A stretch of DNA of 34,632 nucleotides from a virus: positions 1 to 34,632 of IMG/VR virus record IMGVR_UViG_3300036770_004529. One strand, written 5' to 3'. The position numbers were made by a program, and so were the translations under genes. The notes under the pieces are model-generated. The model worked only from the letters and a program-made list of their open reading frames with translations, ran no database searches and was not told the origin of the DNA. Shown piece by piece: positions 6,989 to 12,535 of the stretch. The number at the start of each line of letters is the position of its first letter. Positions within the stretch are counted from its first letter, which is position 1.

Positions 6989-6991
6989 TTT

Positions 6992-7009
6992 ATTATATTA
7001 AGGTTCCTT
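6992..7009 (-). promoter_or_regulatory. AAGGAAC-N5-TATAAT promoter
   Basis: AAGGAAC CTTAA TATAAT. The upstream gene ends KEP-TAA within the element; the downstream ATG (6988) is 3 nt away. Confidence 0.75.
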
Positions 7010-7177
7010 CTCGTCAGTTACTTTTTTTGTTTTTTCGAGTTCATAGAGTAGGTCATCAGCAAGACCAACTGAATCTTCTGCGAGTCTGAGAAAGGAACAT
7101 TTAGCAAACTTTGGATGCGCTAATAGCCCCTGCATTGCCGCGACCGCAGCGATAAATCGTTGTTGTTCTTTGTTCAT
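6998..7177 (-). CDS. small helical hypothetical protein, 59 aa
   Basis: MNKEQQRFIAAVAAMQGLLA, then a helical, charged C-terminal half ending TDEKEP. Starts in an ATGA overlap with 7174-7797. The AQ/LL-rich N-terminus looks amphipathic. Not recognised. Confidence 0.6.
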   Translation of the reverse strand: MNKEQQRFIAAVAAMQGLLAHPKFAKCSFLRLAEDSVGLADDLLYELEKTKKVTDEKEP

Positions 7178-7797
7178 TTATTACCCCTTTCAATCTCCGG
7201 GTTGCGGGATTCCTTGAATTTGGCAAGAGCAGAAACGGCAAGCTTGTTTCCAGTCGCCCAAAATCCATTGTCGTCATCTGCGTAAGTATCGTCATTATCC
7301 ACATACCATTGGAGTCTTTTACTCAACTCTTCATTGATTGCGTAGGACTCGTTCAGTTTGCGCTCAAGCTGGCGGGCCTTCGATGAATGAACGACATAGC
7401 CGCCATCAAAATTTGGAATGGTGACCATGTATTTTTGGCGCTTGGCGTGCCATGTCACCCGCCACTCAGCCTCATCAACATTTGGCGTATCGCTCATCAC
7501 TGCCTCCTTCCATTTTCCGATTGTGCGCAGAAAAGCTTCTGCTCGTTGTCGGGCGGTTGCGTGTTGCGGATATTTTGTAATTCCGTTAAGCTTACCTCGG
7601 TAGGATTGAATCCTAGAAGCCCCCCCAAACCCTTTCCTCAAAAAATCTTCTGCTTCGTGCATCGCGTTCAGATCGCGGCAGTAGCTGGGTGGGGTAATTA
7701 TTTCCTCGCCACTCGGTCCCCAGCAAATACCTGCATCCGCTGTTGGCTTCCACCTGCAAGCCTCCGCAATCGCAATATTAATTTCTTCGTCTGTCAT
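7174..7797 (-). CDS. phage hypothetical protein (ABA-sandwich-like N-terminus), 207 aa
   Basis: ATG at 7797 in an ATGA overlap, with a GGGGAAG Shine-Dalgarno. MTDEEINIAIAEACRW and SYCRDLNAMHEAEDFL match the widespread phage ABA-sandwich type, where IAE.CGW and DYCNDLNAMHEAE recur. The C-terminal half (NVDEAEWRVTWHAKRQKYMV) differs and is probably a second domain. Base composition is visibly more GC-rich than neighbouring genes, suggesting recent acquisition. Function unknown. Confidence 0.75.
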   Translation of the reverse strand: MTDEEINIAIAEACRWKPTADAGICWGPSGEEIITPPSYCRDLNAMHEAEDFLRKGFGGASRIQSYRGKLNGITKYPQHATARQRAEAFLRTIGKWKEAVMSDTPNVDEAEWRVTWHAKRQKYMVTIPNFDGGYVVHSSKARQLERKLNESYAINEELSKRLQWYVDNDDTYADDDNGFWATGNKLAVSALAKFKESRNPEIERGNK

Positions 7798-8222
7798 TTC
7801 TTCCCCTTCCATGCGAGTCCCACGCGCCTCATTTCAGCGTTGTGCAGTTCGCAAATTCGCGAAAGATTGTATGAGCGGACGCGCTCAGCACCGGTTTCAA
7901 TTTCACCCCGACCCTCAAATGCCACCCATTGATTCCACGATGGGGGATCTGTTACTTCGCGGACGTAGACACCTTTTCTTGTTGAGCTGGCGAGTGCATT
8001 TTTAATGGCATACTCCTTAGCGGTGTATATACCAGAGAGAATGGTTCCATCATAAGCTACATTTACCCATCCCTCAACCAGCTTTGGAGCAGGTCGATAT
8101 TTTTCAATAGTATCTACAACTTTTGACGCATCAAACGAAGACCAGTAATCGTCTGCGTTTTTTACTAAATCTGCAAGTTTAAGTGCAGCCTCAAAAAATT
8201 CTTGTTTTTCTTGTTCAGTCAT
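7794..8222 (-). CDS. hypothetical protein, 142 aa
   Basis: MTEQEKQEFFEAALKLADLV, helical N-terminus, then a beta-rich WVNVAYDGTILSGIYTAKEY section and a basic end. The 3' half shares the higher GC of the next gene, while the 5' end is AT-rich. Not recognised. Confidence 0.7.
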   Translation of the reverse strand: MTEQEKQEFFEAALKLADLVKNADDYWSSFDASKVVDTIEKYRPAPKLVEGWVNVAYDGTILSGIYTAKEYAIKNALASSTRKGVYVREVTDPPSWNQWVAFEGRGEIETGAERVRSYNLSRICELHNAEMRRVGLAWKGKK

Positions 8223-8236
8223 GATTATTTTGTTTA

Positions 8237-8326
8237 TTATCTAAAAATGAAATACATGAATGCCACAACCATAATTACAGCTCCAATACTTTCAATTGCT
8301 TCGTTCCAGTTAATTTCCGCTAACAT
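8237..8326 (-). CDS. 29-aa membrane peptide
   Basis: MLAEINWNEAIESIGAVIMV then VAFMYFIFR: an amphipathic start and one membrane helix. ATG at 8326, 8 nt from the -10 box. Confidence 0.5.
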   Translation of the reverse strand: MLAEINWNEAIESIGAVIMVVAFMYFIFR

Positions 8327-8334
8327 ATATTTGT

Positions 8335-8352
8335 ATTATATTGGGGGTCCTT
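8335..8352 (-). promoter_or_regulatory. AAGGACC-N5-TATAAT promoter variant
   Basis: AAGGACC CCCAA TATAAT, 8 nt before ATG 8326. One mismatch in the upstream box; the preceding stop TAA overlaps it. Confidence 0.7.
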
Positions 8353-8686
8353 ATTTTTTAAAGCTTTTAATAGTTTCACGAGCTTCCATCATTCGCGGAG
8401 ATTGCATAGGACTATCCCATTTAATTCTTTCAAGAGCAGATTGATAAAAATCTCCCGTTACTGCCTGATAAATGAACTCTTGATGCTCTCTACTAGCGCT
8501 ATCAAAGTAGTCCATAAGCATCAAAAAGGTCATTTCGAAAGCGGAGGATAGAATCTTGTCGTTATCGTGCTTGATCTTATGCTCCTCTTCTTGTAGCAGC
8601 TCTCCTAGCGAGCTCAGTACATCGGTGAGACCTCTCTTCTTAAGCTGCAATTTAAGAACGTGTTTTGTTTCGGGGGACTTGTTCAT
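8351..8686 (-). CDS. hypothetical helical protein, 111 aa
   Basis: MNKSPETKHVLKLQLKKRGL; basic N-terminus, leucine/glutamate-rich helices, MTFLMLMDYF in the middle, lysine tail. No conserved motif seen. The ATG at 8686 lies 7 nt after a TAAAAT box. Confidence 0.65.
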   Translation of the reverse strand: MNKSPETKHVLKLQLKKRGLTDVLSSLGELLQEEEHKIKHDNDKILSSAFEMTFLMLMDYFDSASREHQEFIYQAVTGDFYQSALERIKWDSPMQSPRMMEARETIKSFKK

Positions 8687-8693
8687 TTATATT

Positions 8694-8711
8694 ATTTTAT
8701 TGGGGTTCCTT
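8694..8711 (-). promoter_or_regulatory. AAGGAAC-N5-TAAAAT promoter variant
   Basis: AAGGAAC CCCAA TAAAAT, 7 nt before ATG 8686. The endonuclease gene ends inside it (KEPQ-TAA). Confidence 0.7.
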
Positions 8712-9530
8712 TAGAAGGGTTGTGATGCTGGTACCTTCTTTAAGAAGATTAATTTCTCGAGCCTTTATTACTAATAGATTTGGAACGACTGACCATTTAG
8801 CGCGATCTCTTTCTCTTTCATATCCCTTTACCTCGAGATAAATATCATAATCTGGCAAATAAAAATCTGGGAAATAGCTACGGTCGCTATTTTTCCATTT
8901 ATATGTGAAAGGCTCTATCTTGTTAGTCCATTTAATATTAGCAGCATCAAGAGCTTGAGCTACCTGCAATTCCCACTTACCTAGAAGTATGTACCCTTTA
9001 TATTCTATTCGTCTAACTCTCCCACATACATTGTTAATTGAATAAGAATCTGGATTGCTCTTAACAACCTCTTTCATTATATCGCTATGTCTCTTTCTTT
9101 TTTCCTCAGACCAGGGACCCTGCTTGAGACCAGACTCTCTTAATTTTTCTCTTGTCTCTTGCGAAACAATATACTCTCTACCATCCTGTCTAGCTTTAAT
9201 AGCTCCGTTTGAAATTGTCCCGCGATTTCTTTTAGCTTTTAATGCCTTTTGTCTAGATTCTTGGGTGATATAGTCTGTTATTTTTGCACGATTAGGATTA
9301 TTTCTGCACAATCTTTCGTGGTTTCTCAAACTATTTAAATTCTTGCAGAATTTATTACAAAATTGACAATTGCCAGGAGTATTTACGTGCGTATTATAAA
9401 ATACTTTGCAAGCTTGTTTTAAATGATAATTAGTATAGCTAGTTTCGTCTCTGCACCATGTACCGCAATGAGGGCACTGATATCCTATTCCATCAAACGA
9501 TCCACCGCTCCATCTATTTATTTTTTCCAT
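8697..9530 (-). CDS. zinc-finger PD-(D/E)XK homing-type endonuclease, 277 aa
   Basis: The N-terminal 70 residues carry CPHCGTWC and CQFCNKFC clusters with following histidines, i.e. two C2H2-like or treble-clef fingers. A basic linker with KARQDGREY-type repeats follows. The C-terminal nuclease shows FPDFYLPDYDIYLEVKG, the D...ExK signature. Such phage proteins are usually mobile endonucleases. It sits beside the intron-bearing tRNA gene but outside the intron. A late promoter (9536-9543) lies 5 nt before its ATG. Confidence 0.8.
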   Translation of the reverse strand: MEKINRWSGGSFDGIGYQCPHCGTWCRDETSYTNYHLKQACKVFYNTHVNTPGNCQFCNKFCKNLNSLRNHERLCRNNPNRAKITDYITQESRQKALKAKRNRGTISNGAIKARQDGREYIVSQETREKLRESGLKQGPWSEEKRKRHSDIMKEVVKSNPDSYSINNVCGRVRRIEYKGYILLGKWELQVAQALDAANIKWTNKIEPFTYKWKNSDRSYFPDFYLPDYDIYLEVKGYERERDRAKWSVVPNLLVIKAREINLLKEGTSITTLLKEPQ

Positions 9531-9535
9531 AAATA

Positions 9536-9543
9536 TATTTATG
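9536..9543 (-). promoter_or_regulatory. T4-type late promoter CATAAATA
   Basis: CATAAATA ends 5 nt before ATG 9530 of the endonuclease gene. Confidence 0.7.
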
Positions 9544-9580
9544 GGAGTCGATCGCTTTTACTGTTCGGTTTACTTAAAAA

Positions 9581-9845
9581 TGGTACGCCAGGTTGGATTC
9601 GAACCAACGACCAAGGGATTCTGGTTTGTGTTAATTACTTAACTCCCTGGACTTTCTCTTCACCATAACTTTCGTCTTAGGTGGGTGCCGTCAAGTCTCT
9701 ACACGTTCCTCTTTCGAGGCTTCGCTCGGGATTGCCCTCCTCTCGGATAGGGTTTCCCCGAATTTGACACCATTCAAATCAAACTTTCGTATTGAAGTGC
9801 ACTAAAAAAATGAGTCCCCTGCTCTAACCACTGAGCTACTGGCGC
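9581..9845 (-). tRNA. tRNA-Ile2 (CAU), interrupted by a group I intron
   Basis: Exons are 9810-9845 (36 nt) and 9581-9620 (40 nt). Joined they give a clean cloverleaf: acceptor GCGCCAG/CTGGCGT, A73 and encoded CCA; D arm GCTC..GAGC; anticodon arm GGGGA-CTCATAA-TCCCT; T arm GTTGG-TTCGAAT-CCAAC. The D arm, anticodon arm and variable loop closely match bacterial tRNA-Ile(CAU), not elongator tRNA-Met. It is not an initiator, because the three G:C pairs next to the loop are absent. If its C34 becomes lysidine it reads AUA; the TilS-like gene at 18741-19421 could do this. Confidence 0.88.
9621..9809 (-). mobile_element. group I intron (IC3 type) in the tRNA-Ile2 anticodon loop
   Basis: The 189-nt insertion lies between U36 and A37. 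Its core matches the Azoarcus tRNA-Ile intron closely, as recalled: GGTGTCAAATTCGG, GGGCAATCCCGAGC, AGACTTGACGGCACCCACCT (about 9679-9698), CTATGGTGAAG-like TTATGGTGAAG, and GTCCAGGGAG, with an ACACAAACCAG 3' end giving the terminal G. The 5' exon CAT can pair with a GTG guide just inside the intron, with the U.G wobble expected at the splice site. No ORF is present. Confidence 0.9.
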
Positions 9846-9955
9846 TTTTTAAATCCTTTCTTGTTAAATTGATTCGTTTTAAAATTCACAATTTAATATA
9901 AGATATACTCTCTCTTATACAACTATTATATCAAAGTTCCTTTAATCTTTTCCTA
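9846..9955 (-). other. leader of the tRNA-Ile2 transcript
   Basis: No ORF. It contains the promoter at 9925-9942 and a 79-nt AT-rich stretch between the -10 box and tRNA G1. Placement of the element before a tRNA shows it acts as a promoter and not as a ribosome-binding site. Confidence 0.6.
9925..9942 (-). promoter_or_regulatory. AAGGAAC-N5-TATAAT promoter for tRNA-Ile2
   Basis: AAGGAAC TTTGA TATAAT, followed by tRNA-Ile2 and no start codon at the usual distance. Confidence 0.8.
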
Positions 9956-10405
9956 TTAAATTTCTACCTCGACCAACTTATCAGAGCTATCAATATCGTA
10001 GTAAGACACCGCTTCATCTCCATACGCATATTCCATATTATTACAAACCCAGCACTCTTCTTCACTATACCACTCAATAGTAGATCCGGTATTAATAACA
10101 ACATGATCACTAGTTCTAAAAATTGTATCGACAGTCTCTTCTAGCGCTTTCATGAGCACGTCCCGGGTAATCCACACGTCAGAGGCGCGCCTATACCAGT
10201 CACTTTCCTCAAACTCATCTTGTAGAATCCTCGCAATATTTTCATCCAAAAAGACTACATCTTTTGGCATAATCTTTGATAGTCGGGTGTCGGATACTTC
10301 TCGCGCTCCAGTTTTATTTTCTTCAGCAAGCTTAATAGCTTTAGCGATCTCGCTAGCTAGCTTCTTCAAATCTTCTACATTTTCAGTATCAACAGTAATT
10401 TTCAT
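9956..10405 (-). CDS. hypothetical acidic protein, 149 aa
   Basis: MKITVDTENVEDLKKLASEI then a helical lysine/glutamate region, a centre with FEESDWYRRASDVWITRDVL, and an acidic tyrosine-rich C-terminus. No known motif. Its promoter is 21 nt upstream (10427-10444). Confidence 0.7.
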   Translation of the reverse strand: MKITVDTENVEDLKKLASEIAKAIKLAEENKTGAREVSDTRLSKIMPKDVVFLDENIARILQDEFEESDWYRRASDVWITRDVLMKALEETVDTIFRTSDHVVINTGSTIEWYSEEECWVCNNMEYAYGDEAVSYYDIDSSDKLVEVEI

Positions 10406-10426
10406 ATTTTTTTCTCTTATATAACT

Positions 10427-10444
10427 ATTATATCAAAGTTCCTT
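10427..10444 (-). promoter_or_regulatory. AAGGAAC-N5-TATAAT promoter
   Basis: AAGGAAC TTTGA TATAAT, with a 21-nt leader to ATG 10405. The upstream gene ends KEL-TGA inside it. Confidence 0.8.
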
Positions 10445-10666
10445 TGCTTTAGCCCTGACACTAGATCTGACATTATTCCAGACATTATTCCAGACATTAT
10501 TCCAGATATTATTATAGACACTACGCCTGACATTAGTCATAACATTATCACTGACAGTCCCGACAATAACACAGATATTATCCCTGACATTATCTCTTAC
10601 ATTAACCAAGGTACTATCCTTGATCCTATCATAGACACTATAGCTAATTTGCTCTTCTAAAGTCAT
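10433..10666 (-). CDS. NNVW-repeat protein, 77 aa
   Basis: MTLEEQISYSVYDRIKDSTL then VRDNVRDNICVIV..VSDNVMTNVRRSVYNNIWNNVWNNVWNNVRSS in a four-residue rhythm. The most repetitive member of the small-protein family here. The period-4 V/I/W with N/D in between suggests an amphipathic helix or small solenoid by inference. The DNA has a 12-bp tandem repeat (10471-10506). It has AAGGAAC 8 nt before ATG without a TATAAT box, so here that motif could act as a Shine-Dalgarno. Confidence 0.65.
   Translation of the reverse strand: MTLEEQISYSVYDRIKDSTLVNVRDNVRDNICVIVGTVSDNVMTNVRRSVYNNIWNNVWNNVWNNVRSSVRAKAKEL
10471..10506. repeat. 12-bp tandem repeat inside the NNVW gene
   Basis: Three perfect copies of CATTATTCCAGA on the plus strand, followed by a diverged copy. 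They encode the VWNN units in frame, so copy number can change without frameshift. Confidence 0.85.
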
Positions 10667-10718
10667 AACGTAAAGTTCCTTTGACTCTATTCTGAATAGA
10701 ATTTACTACAGCGATACA

Positions 10719-10841
10719 TTAAATATCTTTCATAGTATCTCCCATATACAACATACCATCGAAATAATTAGCGCTCCAGAGATAACCCTGGATATAAGAT
10801 TTAGTAGCAATATCGTAGTAAAGTAAATTTTCCATGGTCAT
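10719..10841 (-). CDS. 40-aa hypothetical protein
   Basis: MTMENLLYYDIATKSYIQGY then LWSANYFDGMLYMGDTMKDI; aromatic and soluble. ATG at 10841, a second in-frame ATG two codons later. Weakly supported by codon pattern and by its tight placement after 10848-11030. Confidence 0.45.
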   Translation of the reverse strand: MTMENLLYYDIATKSYIQGYLWSANYFDGMLYMGDTMKDI

Positions 10842-10847
10842 ATTTTT

Positions 10848-11030
10848 TTATAAATTATGGCTGTAATGAATATAATCACTAACGATATACCTTAGGTTAC
10901 TTGCTTCTCGAAGTTTATTGACAATATGCATTTCAACTTGAAATTTAAGATTAATATTTGAGCTGAGACTGTCTCTTACAGGTTCGAGACTACAAAAAAT
11001 ATCACTCCAAATCTGAACTTCTAGATTCAT
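10848..11030 (-). CDS. small helical protein, 60 aa
   Basis: MNLEVQIWSDIFCSLEPVRD, ending ISDYIHYSHNL-like (IVSDYIHYSHNL). Third gene of a coupled run (11224, 11027, 10848) joined by ATGA overlaps, so translational coupling is expected. Related in composition to the NNI/VW family. Function unknown. Confidence 0.6.
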   Translation of the reverse strand: MNLEVQIWSDIFCSLEPVRDSLSSNINLKFQVEMHIVNKLREASNLRYIVSDYIHYSHNL

Positions 11031-11227
11031 AGCGGGTTTTCCCTCATTCGATGATAAATATAAATGTCTAAGCCGTTAGTAACAATATTATCTCTAATAG
11101 TATCAACTGCGCCCATTACATTGGCTGCAGTTTTGCTATAAATTAAAGAATATAAAGATTCGGGAAGAGATACGCGTTGATTACATTTATTTAAAATAAT
11201 AATTCTGCTCGTTGTTGGGTCATTCAT
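11027..11227 (-). CDS. small helical protein, 66 aa
   Basis: MNDPTTSRIIILNKCNQRVS; contains AANVMGAVDTIRDNIVTNGL, the VxxxxDNIVTN pattern of the family. ATGA overlaps on both sides. Function unknown. Confidence 0.6.
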   Translation of the reverse strand: MNDPTTSRIIILNKCNQRVSLPESLYSLIYSKTAANVMGAVDTIRDNIVTNGLDIYIYHRMRENPL

Positions 11228-11451
11228 TTAACTGTGTGCTTTTTTAAAAGATCTCGTGATGAATGTAAAACCTGGCGGCGGATATTGCGCCATACTATTT
11301 GCTCAATAGGGAATTGAGTGCTATTAAGAGCATTAAACCAAGCAGATGTGCTCATATTATTGCTTCGTATATCTTGCAAGCCATCACTAACATTATCTAT
11401 AACATTTTTCAAAACATCATCAAAAATTGTTTTATATACGCATATATCCAT
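11224..11451 (-). CDS. small helical protein of the NNI/VW family, 75 aa
   Basis: MDICVYKTIFDDVLKNVIDN then VSDGLQDIRSNN and IVWRNIRRQVL. First protein gene downstream of the tRNA-fMet/tRNA-Asn pair, 11 nt after tRNA-Asn, so probably on the same transcript. Function unknown. Confidence 0.6.
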   Translation of the reverse strand: MDICVYKTIFDDVLKNVIDNVSDGLQDIRSNNMSTSAWFNALNSTQFPIEQIVWRNIRRQVLHSSRDLLKKHTVK

Positions 11452-11462
11452 TTTTAAAAGAG

Positions 11463-11548
11463 CTCTCCCTCGTGGACTCGAACCACAATATACCTTATGA
11501 GGGCTTCCAGGTTAACAGCCTAGCACCCTACCATTGAGTTAAAGGAGA
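11463..11548 (-). tRNA. tRNA-Asn (GUU) with an unusually long variable arm
   Basis: Acceptor TCTCCTT/AGGGAGA, G73; D arm ACTC..GGGT; anticodon arm CTAGG-CTGTTAA-CCTGG with anticodon GTT; T arm TGTGG-TTCGAGT-CCACG. Between the anticodon and T arms there are 19 nt including CCT-CATA-AGG, where tRNA-Asn normally has 5. CCA is not encoded. Total 86 nt. Confidence 0.8.
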
Positions 11549-11561
11549 ATTAAAGTATTAG

Positions 11562-11629
11562 TTGCGGGAGAGAGAATCGAACTCTCAGCTATGGGTCATG
11601 AGCCCATAATGTTACCATTACACCCCGCG
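11562..11629 (-). tRNA. initiator tRNA-fMet (CAU), short D arm
   Basis: It shows both initiator hallmarks: a C1:A72 mismatch (CGCGGGG with TCCCGCA) and three G:C pairs beside the loop (ATGGG-CTCATGA-CCCAT). The T arm GAGAG-TTCGATT-CTCTC is normal and the discriminator is A73. The D region is shortened (AAT-GGTAAC-ATT), giving 68 nt without encoded CCA. It is first in a tRNA pair with tRNA-Asn behind the promoter at 11667-11684. Confidence 0.85.
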
Positions 11630-11666
11630 ATTTTTATTTAATGTGTAAATTTTGTTCTACAACGTT

Positions 11667-11684
11667 ATTATAACAAAGTTCCTT
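11667..11684 (-). promoter_or_regulatory. AAGGAAC-N5-TATAAT promoter for the tRNA pair
   Basis: AAGGAAC TTTGT TATAAT, 37 nt before tRNA-fMet. The upstream stop TAA overlaps its first bases. Confidence 0.8.
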
Positions 11685-11880
11685 ACAAAAATTTTTCGAA
11701 TGATCGTTTAATGCTAGGTGAAGGAAGACCCCGACTAATATAAATAGGCAACTCAGAACTTATCTTTATATCGACCATACTATCTGTGTTAAAAATAATA
11801 TCGTCTTCAAGTTTATTTCTAATATTAGCATGTATGAGTTGGGAAATATCGTAGTATACTCTATCTTGAATAGTTTTCAT
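11683..11880 (-). CDS. small hypothetical protein, 65 aa
   Basis: MKTIQDRVYYDISQLIHANI then RNKLEDDIIFNTDS, ending KRSFEKFL. ATGA overlap with the upstream gene. Family-like spacing of I/V/L with N/D. Function unknown. Confidence 0.6.
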   Translation of the reverse strand: MKTIQDRVYYDISQLIHANIRNKLEDDIIFNTDSMVDIKISSELPIYISRGLPSPSIKRSFEKFL

Positions 11881-12068
11881 AATAAATTCTTTAAATCTTT
11901 AAATTGATTTAGATTTAAAAATGTTTTATCCCAAACTTTATACTTAATATTCGTTAAAACTTGCCGATACGGTATATAATGTATGCCATGTTGAACACTA
12001 ACCCAAAGTTTAGTTTCGATATCATGCGGTCGCTCATAAACGGCTTTATATATATCGTCGTTCATCAT
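11877..12068 (-). CDS. small helical protein of the NNI/VW family, 63 aa
   Basis: ATG at 12068 (MMNDDIYKAVYERPHDIETK), 13 nt after the upstream stop. LWVSVQHGI and VLTNIKYKVWDKTF carry the family's VW pattern. A longer frame upstream overlaps the previous gene and is rejected. Confidence 0.6.
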   Translation of the reverse strand: MMNDDIYKAVYERPHDIETKLWVSVQHGIHYIPYRQVLTNIKYKVWDKTFLNLNQFKDLKNLL

Positions 12069-12081
12069 GCGATAGACGTGT

Positions 12082-12243
12082 TCAAATAAGTTCAATAATA
12101 TCTGTAATAATTTCGTCTGAAGTCTTACAACCTTCTTCGCCGTAGACATGATCCATAAAATGGTTTTCATACCAATTAGCGAAATCTTGGCTCATTAGCA
12201 TATCATAAACACTCTGGGCGATTTTTTCTTTTTCGTTTTCCAT
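12082..12243 (-). CDS. small acidic protein, 53 aa
   Basis: MENEKEKIAQSVYDMLMSQD then FANWYENHF and an acidic end. ATG 12243 is 6 nt from its -10 box. It resembles short helical phage proteins; not recognised. Confidence 0.6.
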   Translation of the reverse strand: MENEKEKIAQSVYDMLMSQDFANWYENHFMDHVYGEEGCKTSDEIITDIIELI

Positions 12244-12249
12244 GTTTTT

Positions 12250-12267
12250 ATTATATCAGGGTTCCTA
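12250..12267 (-). promoter_or_regulatory. TAGGAAC-N5-TATAAT promoter
   Basis: TAGGAAC CCTGA TATAAT, 6 nt before ATG 12243. Confidence 0.8.
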
Positions 12268-12295
12268 AGAAGCTTAAATTTTTCTTAAAAAATCG

Positions 12296-12371
12296 CACAC
12301 CAGGCAAGACTCGAACTTGCATTGATCCACTTACGGTACTACCGGTTAGAAGCCGGTTCCGATACTGGTGC
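12296..12371 (-). tRNA. tRNA-Arg (UCU), D arm missing or displaced
   Basis: Acceptor GCACCAG/CTGGTGT, G73; anticodon arm ACCGG-CTTCTAA-CCGGT with anticodon TCT; T arm GCAAG-TTCGAGT-CTTGC. Only 7 nt separate the acceptor from the anticodon stem, so there is no D arm. In contrast 20 nt lie between the anticodon and T arms and include AAGTGGATCAA, which looks D-loop-like. The total of 76 nt is normal. Confidence 0.65.
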
Positions 12372-12535
12372 TTTTAAAAAATATGCTAGGCCAGGTCGCT
12401 CAGATGCTTGATGTTTGTCCTTGGAAAATAATCACAAATTGTGCCAAGTCAGGGTTGCGGATCCCTCCGTGTTCCCTCCCCAAGCTACGTCTTAGTGACG
12501 CTCTGCCCTCACTGCTAACATATATATAATATATA
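12372..12535 (-). other. gene-free stretch holding a structured RNA candidate
   Basis: No ORF of useful length on either strand. It holds the foldable segment 12381-12523 and an AT-rich TATATA tract just before the stop of 12536-12958. No clear promoter was seen, so it may be read through from upstream. Confidence 0.5.
12381..12523 (-). ncRNA. candidate structured RNA of unknown class
   Basis: The ends pair over 9 bp (ATATGTTAG with CTAGCATAT, one G.U). Inside are three hairpins: CGTC-ACTAA-GACG (12488-12500); CGGA-GGGA-TCCG nested in a GGG/CCC stem (12452-12476); and CTTGG/CCAAG with an inner CACA/TGTG (12420-12448). It follows directly upstream of tRNA-Arg. I could not match it to tRNA, tmRNA, RNase P, hammerhead or twister patterns. 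The strand is inferred from its neighbours. Confidence 0.4.

Noticed and set aside
7387-7932. Plus-strand ORF of 181 codons
   Set aside because: It opposes the two well-supported minus-strand genes 7174-7797 and 7794-8222, has no promoter and no recognisable motif. It is a shadow frame in the GC-rich patch.
9581-9845. Elongator or initiator tRNA-Met for the intron-bearing CAU tRNA
   Set aside because: The initiator hallmarks are absent and the D and anticodon arms match tRNA-Ile2(CAU) better than elongator tRNA-Met.
10471-10506. CRISPR-like direct repeats
   Set aside because: Units are contiguous, only 12 bp, lie in frame in a gene and have no spacers. The same holds for 31131-31187.
12381-12523. 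Hammerhead, twister, HDV-like ribozyme, tmRNA or RNase P RNA
   Set aside because: None of the conserved core strings could be found on either strand; the segment is reported only as an unclassified structured candidate.
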